From positions 25,651 through 89,650 of the forward strand of contig CAYUHJ010000007.1 in NCBI GenBank assembly GCA_964444365.1: a stretch of DNA of 64,000 bases, read 5' to 3'. The notes beneath the pieces are model-generated. The model was not told the DNA's origin. It did no database searches and was given only the letters and a program-made list of their open reading frames with translations. This DNA comes from CAYUHJ01 sp964444365. Lineage in GTDB: Bacteria; Planctomycetota; Planctomycetia; Gemmatales; Gemmataceae. The first letter of the stretch is position 1, and each line of letters starts with the position of its first letter. The position numbers were made by a program, and so were the translations under genes. Shown piece by piece: positions 37,299-44,111 of this stretch.

Positions 37299-37919
37299 TC
37301 AGGAGGTCGGCGTCGTGTTTCGGGCGATGACGGCGTACACCGTCTTCGGCGACAGCCCGACCAAGCGGCAGACCCTGCGAATCGGGGTCTGCTCGCGGTG
37401 GAGCTTCAGTACCAGTGCTTCCTTCTCCTCGGTCACCTTGATCCGCGTGCCGGCCTTCCGCCCGCCCCATGGACACCGGCCCGTGGCCTTGTCGCGGCGT
37501 GCCTCGATGCCGGCTCGCTGCCGTGCGTGGATTCGCATCCGCTCCTGCTCTGCCGCCCAGGCCAGCACCGCCGTCACGATCTCCGAGGCCGGGTTGTCGT
37601 CGGACAGCCAGGGTTCGGAGACGGACACCAGCTTCACCCCCTTCGCCTTCAGATCCAGACGTAGCTGCAAGGTCGGGATGATGCCCTGGCGGGTCACCCG
37701 GTCCACGGCGTAGCACAGCACCGTGTCCCCGGCCTTCACTTCCTTCATCAGTCGCGTGAACGCGGGCCGGTCCACGTTACTGCCGCTGAAGCCCTCGTCC
37801 TCGTACCACACCATGGACGACTGCGGCCCGTGGACCCGGACCCACCTCTCCAGTTCGTGCCGCTGCGACTTGACGTTCTAGTCGTCACTGGAGCATCTCG
37901 CGTAAATTCGGATGGACAT
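37299..37919 (-). pseudogene. Serine recombinase (resolvase family) with in-frame amber codon
   Basis: From ATG 37919 (preceded by GGGAGG) the frame reads MSIRIYARCSSDD, then TAG at 37880-37878, then NVKSQRHELERWVRVHGPQS and on without a break to 37299. Related proteins read DDQNxxSQ here, so one C-to-T change (CAG to TAG) explains the stop. The rest has DEGFSGSNVDRPAF, CYAVDRVTRQGIIPTL and a C-terminal HTH (LVGLSPKTVYAVI). Re-initiation at ATG 37814 would lose the catalytic serine in the ARCSSDD segment, so the product would be inactive unless the stop is suppressed. Confidence 0.85.
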
Positions 37920-37946
37920 GCTGCTGACCTCCCCGCTGGTGGCGAC

Positions 37947-37964
37947 TTTGGAGTACACTCCAAA
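37947..37964. promoter_or_regulatory. 18-bp palindrome upstream of the serine recombinase
   Basis: TTTGGAGT-AC-ACTCCAAA, an 8-bp perfect inverted repeat with a 2-base centre, lies 28 bases before the recombinase start. It is a good operator candidate, possibly for the XRE-type regulator encoded just upstream. Confidence 0.55.
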
Positions 37965-38086
37965 CTCAACACGATCAGCGAGGGGCGATGATCAGTAAAT
38001 GCAGCCAGAATCCGGGTCCCAGCCGAAGGGAGTTGAAAGTAAACACAGCCGGGTGACCTGGGGCGGCGAACTCACCACCGGCAACA

Positions 38087-38392
38087 TCATGTCGTGGACG
38101 ACGTGGTGTTCGCCAGCACCTGCCTCCAGGCTCGGGCCAGCCGTTGACGGGGGCCTCGAAGGGGTTCAGGGAGTCGGGCGTCGTCCTCAAAGAGGACCCA
38201 AGCGAGAACGTGGAGATCGACGCCGAAGACGTGCCGGAATTTGTCGAGCAGGCTGGCGGACGGTTCGGCCTTACCGCGTTCGAGGTTGCTCAGGTGGACG
38301 TAGGACACCCCAAGAGCCTCGGCAGCGGCCCGCTGGGTCATCTGCCGCTGCTCACGAAGAAACCGTGCCGCCTGTCCGAGTGGTGACATCAC
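38087..38392 (-). CDS. XRE-family transcriptional regulator
   Basis: This 101-residue protein has an N-terminal Cro/CI-type helix-turn-helix: LGQAARFLREQRQMTQRAAA then ALGVSYVHLSNLERGKAEPS. The C-terminal half is short and helical. It is divergent from dndC, whose start is 264 bases away, and upstream of the serine recombinase. A 15-bp palindrome lies in the shared spacer (38445-38459), so it probably represses itself and may also control dndC. Confidence 0.85.
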   Translation of the reverse strand: MMSPLGQAARFLREQRQMTQRAAAEALGVSYVHLSNLERGKAEPSASLLDKFRHVFGVDLHVLAWVLFEDDARLPEPLRGPRQRLARAWRQVLANTTSSTT

Positions 38393-38444
38393 GGGTGGCC
38401 CGAAAGGCTGCCGCCAGGACCCAAAACCCTGTCCTCGCCCATGT

Positions 38445-38459
38445 TAAAGTGGTACTTTA
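38445..38459. promoter_or_regulatory. 15-bp palindrome between XRE regulator and dndC
   Basis: TAAAGT-GGT-ACTTTA, with 6-bp perfect arms, lies in an AT-richer patch of the divergent spacer. It is a plausible operator for the XRE protein, though no promoter elements can be fixed with certainty. Confidence 0.5.
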
Positions 38460-38656
38460 CCACAGGCAACCGCGAGGCCGCTCTTCTGGGGCGGCGTCGG
38501 TGCTTCGTGGTTCATGCCAGGGAGCCGGGTAAGACAGGAGGACTGTCGGGGTTGCCGCAAGCCGCTCGACCGGACTTGTCGTGTCGAGGGGCCGGTCGCC
38601 TTGCCGATAAAACCGGAAAAGGCGTCACAACCGTCACCGGAAGCGGCAGGGCCGGC

Positions 38657-39823
38657 ATGGTCGAACAGCACACCCCCATCAGCGACGGTACGCTTGAGCG
38701 GCTCCGAGCCGCCCAAGCCGACATCCGCGACGAGTACCTCGCCGAACACACAGACCCCTGGATCATCGGCTACTCGGGCGGGAAGGACAGCACCCTCCTC
38801 GCCCAACTTGTCTTCGAGATGCTGCTCGACCTCGCCCCCAGCGACCGCAAGCGGCCCGTCCACCTTCTGTGCAACGACACCCTGGTCGAGTCGCCGATCC
38901 TCATGGCGTACATCGACAAGATGCTCGCCCGGTTGCAGACCGCCGCCGACAGCTTGCACCTCCCCATCACGGTCGTGAAGACCACGCCGGACCCGGACCA
39001 GACCTTCTGGGTGAACCTCATCGGTCGCGGCTACCCCGCCCCCACGCGGATGTTCCGCTGGTGTACCGACCGCATGAAGATCGCCCCGACCTCGAACTAC
39101 ATCCGCACGCAGATCTCCCAGAGCGGCGAGGTGGTGTTACTGCTCGGCGTCCGCCGGGCCGAGTCCGCCAACCGGGCGGTCACCATGAACCGCCACCGGA
39201 ACGTGGCCGGCTCGCGGCTGAACCCGCACGACGACTTGAAGGGGTGCATGGTCTTCCGGCCCCTGATGGACATGACCACCGATGACGTGTGGCTGCTGCT
39301 GCTCCAGCGGACACCACCGTGGGGCGGCAGCCACCGGGAACTCGTCACCCTGTACCGGAACGCACAGGGCGGCGAATGCCCGCTGGTCATGGACAAGTCG
39401 CAGGCCCCGTCGTGCGGCACGTCGTCCTCCCGCTTCGGCTGCTGGACATGCACCGTGGTGGAGAAGGACCGGAGCATGGAGGCCATGATCGACTCGGGCC
39501 ACGAACACCTCGAACCGCTGATGGACTTCCGCGACTGGCTGGCGAAGTTCAGGAACGAGCGGTCCAAGCGGATGGTGGAGCGGCGGGACGGGCGGATCGC
39601 CCTGATGGGTGACGGCGTCACAACCGTGGCCGGGCCGTTCACCGTCGAGGCCCGGCAGGAGATCCTGGCCCGGCTCCTGGCCGTCCAGACGGAGGTCGGG
39701 ATGTCGCCGATCAGCGAGGACGAGATCGCTCGCATCCGGGCCATGTGGGCGGACGACGCCGTCGAGGAAGCCAAGAGACACCTCAAGCAACGCGAGCAAC
39801 TCCGTGGGAGGACGCAGGCGTGA
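38657..39823 (+). CDS. dndC: DNA phosphorothioation sulfurtransferase DndC
   Basis: This protein of about 388 residues starts at ATG 38657; the frame is open further upstream but that part does not look coding. DndC is a PAPS-reductase-like ATP pyrophosphatase that activates DNA for sulfur insertion. The PP-loop IIGYSGGKDST is at residues 37-46. The family blocks YPAPTRMFRWCTDRMKIAPT and SRFGCWTCTVVEKDRSMEAM (with cysteines expected to hold an iron-sulfur cluster) are intact. It is shorter than many DndC proteins. The stop overlaps the GTG of the next gene by four bases. No dndB, dndE or cysteine desulfurase is present in the window. Confidence 0.9.
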   Translation: MVEQHTPISDGTLERLRAAQADIRDEYLAEHTDPWIIGYSGGKDSTLLAQLVFEMLLDLAPSDRKRPVHLLCNDTLVESPILMAYIDKMLARLQTAADSLHLPITVVKTTPDPDQTFWVNLIGRGYPAPTRMFRWCTDRMKIAPTSNYIRTQISQSGEVVLLLGVRRAESANRAVTMNRHRNVAGSRLNPHDDLKGCMVFRPLMDMTTDDVWLLLLQRTPPWGGSHRELVTLYRNAQGGECPLVMDKSQAPSCGTSSSRFGCWTCTVVEKDRSMEAMIDSGHEHLEPLMDFRDWLAKFRNERSKRMVERRDGRIALMGDGVTTVAGPFTVEARQEILARLLAVQTEVGMSPISEDEIARIRAMWADDAVEEAKRHLKQREQLRGRTQA

Positions 39824-40026
39824 ACGGGATACCGCTGTTCGAGCAGGGTGACGCGAGGGAGGCCCTCAAGCGGCGATGCCGAGAGGCCAAGATCCCGATC
39901 AAGCTGCTGGAGGACTTGGTGGAGGCCGAGATCGAGCAGATCGGGAAGCTGCGGAAGCGTGGTCTGCGGGAGCGGTTTGACCAACTGCTCGACCCCAACG
40001 TAGGTACGGAAGGACAGGGGGACTGA
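39820..40026 (+). CDS. Small protein between dndC and dndD
   Basis: This 68-residue protein starts at GTG 39820 overlapping the dndC stop (GTGA) and ends two bases before the dndD start, so it is tightly coupled to both. It is highly charged and helical (ALKRRCREAKIPIKLLEDLV, EAEIEQIGKLRKRGLRERFD). Small proteins in this position are known from some dnd clusters; the role is unclear. Confidence 0.75.
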   Translation: MNGIPLFEQGDAREALKRRCREAKIPIKLLEDLVEAEIEQIGKLRKRGLRERFDQLLDPNVGTEGQGD

Positions 40027-40028
40027 CC

Positions 40029-42104
40029 ATGTTTCTCCGCTCGATCCAACTCCGCGACTGGAAGGCTTACGCCAACGGCCAGTTCGACTTCCCCGTCCCG
40101 ACGAAGAACAAGAACGTCGTGCTGATCGGGGCCAAGAACGGGTACGGCAAGACGAGCCTGCTGGAAGCCCTCATCTTGGGGTTGTACGGGCGGGACGGGA
40201 TGCACGCACTCGCCCGTGCGGTGACCTCGAACTCGGACGAGGACAAGTCCTACGACGAGTTCATGGAACGCGCTCTCCACGCCCAGGCGTTGCAGCAGGG
40301 GCGGACCTCGATTGCCATCCAAATCGTGCTGGAAGACACCGTCGAGCGGCTCAAGATCGTCCGCCGCTGGCACTTCACCGGCGGCGGCAAGCACCGCCGC
40401 ACCGACGAGGAGGTGAACCTGTTCGCCGGCAAGGACGAGGAGCCGGTGAAAGTACCGGGGCTTCGCCCGTCGCGTGAGGAGCGTGACGACTACTACCGGA
40501 GCGTGATCGCCCGGAAGTTCATCCCGTTCCACCTCACCGAGTTCTTCCTTTTCGACGGCGAACGGGTCCAGCAACTAGCAAAGCAGCAGAAGGCGGACAC
40601 GGTGAAGGCCGGGGTGGAGGGCATCCTCGGCGTGCAACTGCTCCGGGTACTCTAAGGTGACCTCAACGCATACGCCCAAGAGCGGCGAAGGGGAGTCGAA
40701 AACGTCGAGGACGAGACGCTTCAGCGGATCAACGACCAGATTACCGAGACAGAGGCTCGGCTCGAAGTGAGCCGGCAAAAGCTGAAGGAGTTTGAGGATC
40801 AACTGACGCCGATCACACGCCGTGTTGAGGAATTGACCCGAACCGTGCGGACCATGACCGGCGGCAACATAGCGACCGTCCGCGAACTTCAGGCAGAGCA
40901 GTTCAACTTTCGCCGACAGAGAGAGCGTGTCGAGGAGCGGCTCAACCAGATGCTCCGCACCGACCTCGCCCTGGCCCTGGCCGGCAAGCCGCTACGGGAT
41001 CAGGTTAGCACCGCCATCCAGTCGGAGATCAAGCGGACGGAGTGGCTGGCGAGCAAGAACCACACCCGCGAGAAGCTGGACCGCATCCTGGGCGGCATGG
41101 AAGCCAAGGAGCCGCCCGTCAGCCCCGAACTCACCGAACACCAGCTAGTGGCCCTGCGGCAGCGGGTCAGCAACGTGTGGGAGACGCTCTGGCATCCGCC
41201 GCCCGCCGACTGTGCGACGGAGGAGCGTCACACCTACCTGACGGAGGGCGAGCGGCGGAAGGTGATCGAGCGGCTGGACAAGATCGAGAGGCTCGGGGTG
41301 GCCGAACTCGAACAACTCCTCGCCGACCACGACGAGGCCACGGTGCAGTTCAACCGCCTGGGCCACCAGATCGCGGCGTTGAGCGGCGTCGAGGACCGCA
41401 TCCGCGAAGACATGAACGAACTGGAGCGGCTCAACCAGCAGGCGGGGCGGCTCCGCGAACAGATGGGCGACCTGACCCGCCAGGAGCAGGCCGACAATGC
41501 GGAACTGAGCCGGCTCCGGGCCGAGGCCGGGCGGATGGCTGCCCGACATGAGAGCGCCCAGCCGAGCCTCGCCCGTGCCGCCAAGGCCGAGAAGATCGCG
41601 GCACTGATCGAGGAGGCCATCGAAGACCTCTACCCGAAGTACGTCGCCCGGCTCGGCGACGAGATGACCGCGATCTACAAGCAACTGGCCCACAAGTCCC
41701 TGGTCAAGAGGATCGAGATCGCCAGGGACTGCACCGTGAAACTGCTGGGCGACAAGGGCCACAACATCCGGTCGATGGACTCGTCGGCGGGCGAGGAGCA
41801 GATCTTCGCCTTGGCCCTGATCGCGGCCATCGCCAAAGTGTCGGGGACCAAGGTCCCCATCGTCATGGACACCCCACTCGCCCGGCTGGACACGGACCAC
41901 CGGAGCAACGTGCTGCGGTACTTCGCGGCCCGCGCCGGCGAGCAGGTGATATTCCTGTCCCAGCCGGACGAGGTTCACGGCTCGTACCTGAAGGTGGTCA
42001 AGGACAGGGTGTGCAAGGCGTACCACATCGAGTTCGAGGAACTCGACAACGGGGTCGGGAAGGCCCACGTTCGTACCGGCTACTTCCCGAGCGAGGAGGT
42101 GTGA
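40029..42104 (+). pseudogene. dndD: DNA phosphorothioation ATPase DndD with in-frame ochre codon
   Basis: ATG 40029 opens an SMC/Rad50-like ATPase: Walker A GAKNGYGKTSLLEALIL (K41), FHLTEFFLFDGERVQQL, then ...GVQLLRVL and TAA at 40653-40655 (codon 209). The same frame continues directly with GDLNAYAQERRRGVENVEDE into a long coiled coil and the C-terminal ATPase half (SSAGEEQIFALALIAAIA signature, VPIVMDTPLARLDTD Walker B) to 42104. One base substitution is enough to explain the stop. An internal start could make a C-terminal piece, but Walker A and B would then be on separate chains. Confidence 0.88.
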
Positions 42105-42966
42105 ACATCATGGCCGGCCCCGGAACCTTGTCGAGCAGTTGCCGCACCTCCTTGGTCGTCATCCCGGCTCTGTGGGCGAGCCGGGAGAGGTCGATGGCAT
42201 CCTCCGGTCGCTGTGGTAACAGGTCGCACAAGATGTCGATGTCTTCGCGGTCGGGGTCCGGCGTCACCGCCGCCTGCGGCTTGGGCTTGCTGCTCCACTC
42301 GGCCCGCAACTCCTTCCAGACCTCCTTGGCCGACTTCTCCCTGAAAAACCTCGTTCCCCACGTCTGCGTCAGGCCATTCCGCACGCAGAGCATGACCTTG
42401 CTCTGGTGCTTGGCCCAGTGCTTGAAGGCGTACCCGATGGCCCCGGAGGGGTCGGCCCCCTTGATGGCGACCAAGGATGCGGGGCTGCCGCCAGCCTTCT
42501 GCCACAACCCCAGGATCAGCCGGCGGACCTCACGGACGGGGGCGTTCTTCTCGGCGACGAGGATCACGTCGTAGTGCTGCTCGGACGACCGGGTCGGGTG
42601 GGTGACCGCCTGCACCTCGATCTGCGTCCCACGACGCTGCCGGTTGCACCGAAGTGCCTGGAGGAACTTCTTCCGGGCTGCCCTGTGGTCCGCGATGGAT
42701 GCCCCGTTCGGCATCGGGAAACAGCCTCGATACAGCCGCATGCTGTCCGGCAGGTGCTTGGTCAGGTAGCGGCGGAAGATCTCGTACTTCTTCCTGGCCC
42801 ACCGGCGGCGGCAGGCGAGCGAGCAACGGGGGTCACGGCAACGGAGGGTAAACGGCTTGCCCGCGCTCATGACGCGGAAGCCCCGCCGGTGCGGGCAATG
42901 GTGGTGTGGCTCGGCTTGGCCGAACCACGTCCACTGCGGGTCCACGAATGACTTGCGACGGGGCAT
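41998..42966 (-). CDS. Putative replication-initiator-like protein
   Basis: This 322-residue protein has an N-terminal Cys/His region (PHHHCPHRRGF, LRCRDPRCSLACRRRW) and a middle with QHYDVILVAEKNAPVREV and later GAIGYAFKHWAKHQ. The H-x-D strand and Y-A-F-K pattern recall HUH rolling-circle Rep proteins, but the match is weak. A C-terminal HTH follows (LAHRAGMTTKEVRQLLDKV). The last 35 codons lie antisense to the end of dndD and look like out-of-frame sequence, so the natural C-terminus was probably lost when the two segments were joined. Confidence 0.5.
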   Translation of the reverse strand: MPRRKSFVDPQWTWFGQAEPHHHCPHRRGFRVMSAGKPFTLRCRDPRCSLACRRRWARKKYEIFRRYLTKHLPDSMRLYRGCFPMPNGASIADHRAARKKFLQALRCNRQRRGTQIEVQAVTHPTRSSEQHYDVILVAEKNAPVREVRRLILGLWQKAGGSPASLVAIKGADPSGAIGYAFKHWAKHQSKVMLCVRNGLTQTWGTRFFREKSAKEVWKELRAEWSSKPKPQAAVTPDPDREDIDILCDLLPQRPEDAIDLSRLAHRAGMTTKEVRQLLDKVPGPAMMFTPPRSGSSRYERGPSRPRCRVPRTRCGTPCTPCP

Positions 42967-43037
42967 GCGACCAGTTCGTCAGCATCGCGACCTCCCCGTC
43001 TTGGTGACGTGCGCGTCCGTGATGTTCCCGTGGGCCT

Positions 43038-43292
43038 TCAGCGGCCCCCGGTCGCCGACCGGGTGTGGCCGGCGGCGTCGAGGATGTCCTGCACCTGGGC
43101 CTCGTCCCAGACGTAGAAGTAAGTGTCGAAGCCCCTGCTCGGGCGGGTACTGACCAACCCAGCCTCGAACGCGGTGCGGCTCGGCTTGCCGTCAGCGGTT
43201 CGTAGATTCAACTGCTTGAGCCAGCGGCCCACTTGATGGCTGCTGACCCCGTAGAGGCGTCCCAACTCGGTCAAGCTCTTGAACTCGGACAT
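43038..43292 (-). CDS. Small HTH-like protein (SSHQVGRW family)
   Basis: This 84-residue protein starts at ATG 43292 after AGGAGG. It contains LTELGRLYGVSSHQVGRWLK, a helix-turn-helix-like segment, then PSRTAFEAGLVSTRPSRGFD and AAGHTRSA. The same pattern occurs in the longer protein at 51804-52319 (TSHQVGRWLTQIGL), so they are paralogues. The start overlaps the upstream HTH gene by 22 bases. Confidence 0.7.
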   Translation of the reverse strand: MSEFKSLTELGRLYGVSSHQVGRWLKQLNLRTADGKPSRTAFEAGLVSTRPSRGFDTYFYVWDEAQVQDILDAAGHTRSATGGR

Positions 43293-43486
43293 GCTCCTCC
43301 TGTGGTGGTTTCCACCTTCACCTCGTTGTTGTTCGACAGGTACGCCCGCAGTCGGGGAACGGCTTTTTCGGATACGTCCCAGCACCGACCCCGGAGACGT
43401 ACTCCCCGGATCTTGCCGGTGATGACCGCGTAATGGCATCGCCGGTAGGGCAGGGAGTGCTTCAGGCAAAGCTCTTTCAGGCTCAT
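43271..43486 (-). CDS. Small excisionase-like protein
   Basis: This 71-residue protein starts at ATG 43486 with AGGAGGG upstream. It reads LKELCLKHSLPYRRCHYAV then WDVSEKAVPRLRAYLSNN, consistent with a MerR/excisionase-type winged helix. It pairs with the SSHQVGRW protein, as the gene at 51586-51807 pairs with its own downstream partner. Candidate targets are ACATGT boxes in the 5' region. Confidence 0.6.
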   Translation of the reverse strand: MSLKELCLKHSLPYRRCHYAVITGKIRGVRLRGRCWDVSEKAVPRLRAYLSNNNEVKVETTTGGACPSSRA

Positions 43487-43886
43487 CGACCCTCCTTGCG
43501 GTAGGTATGCCGCTCGCTGTCGAACTCGGTGCGGAATTGTAGTCAGCGTTGGGAGTGGGCGTCGGGGAAGAAAATGGCAGCGAAAGGCCCACTCGAAAAC
43601 GGGTGTGTGGACGGCGTCCCCGATGACGGGGTGGATGACGGTGGCCGTCAACGGCAATGACATGTGACATGTTGTAAACCATTATGCTGAAACATGTTGT
43701 GCATTGACTTCCGCGATCAGGTGGGTAAAGTATCCCGAGCCACGGCGGACGCCGTCGTGGAGAACAACATGATCGCGGCCACAACAGGCCGCGAAGGCTT
43801 GCCCTGGATGTCGAGCGGCGGTCGAGTCGCTCACCCTTTTGCCAGACGCAAGTCCCTTACCGCCCCACCGGGGCCAGGGGACTGCT
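43487..43886. promoter_or_regulatory. Divergent regulatory stretch with repeated ACATGT boxes
   Basis: No gene is supported here. Three ACATGT palindromes lie at 43660-43665, 43667-43672 and 43692-43697 in a locally AT-rich patch between the leftward excisionase-like gene and the rightward recombinase genes. They are candidate binding sites for a regulator of either direction. The rest shows nothing recognisable. Confidence 0.45.
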
Positions 43887-44111
43887 ATGGGCCGAGGGGA
43901 CGAACATCATGGTGGCCTCCCGCCGCTACTGCCAACCGGCACGCCGCCGTGGATTACGCCCGATCTTGTTTCCCAAACGATGGCGGTGTGGTCGCGGTAC
44001 TCGCCACGCCCCTTGGGTGTTGAGGACGCGGTCGAGATGCTGGTGCAGGTGGGCGAACTCTACGAGGTGCTGGGGCTGATCGCGGCTCAGACGGAGGAGA
44101 GCCAATCATGA
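43887..44111 (+). CDS. Small protein preceding the recombinase
   Basis: This 74-residue protein (start ATG 43887, MGRGDEHHGGLPPLLPTGTP) contains WITPDLVSQTMAVWSRYSP and VEDAVEMLVQVGELYEVLG. Similar short proteins occur ahead of recombinase genes in planctomycetes. The stop overlaps the recombinase ATG by four bases, so translation is coupled. It may be a recombination-directionality or regulatory partner; this is inference only. Confidence 0.65.
   Translation: MGRGDEHHGGLPPLLPTGTPPWITPDLVSQTMAVWSRYSPRPLGVEDAVEMLVQVGELYEVLGLIAAQTEESQS

Noticed and set aside
37878..40655. Recoded stop codons (alternative genetic code)
   Set aside because: TAG and TAA end many intact genes in the same window (for example TAG at 55248-55250), so isolated mutation or sequence error is simpler.
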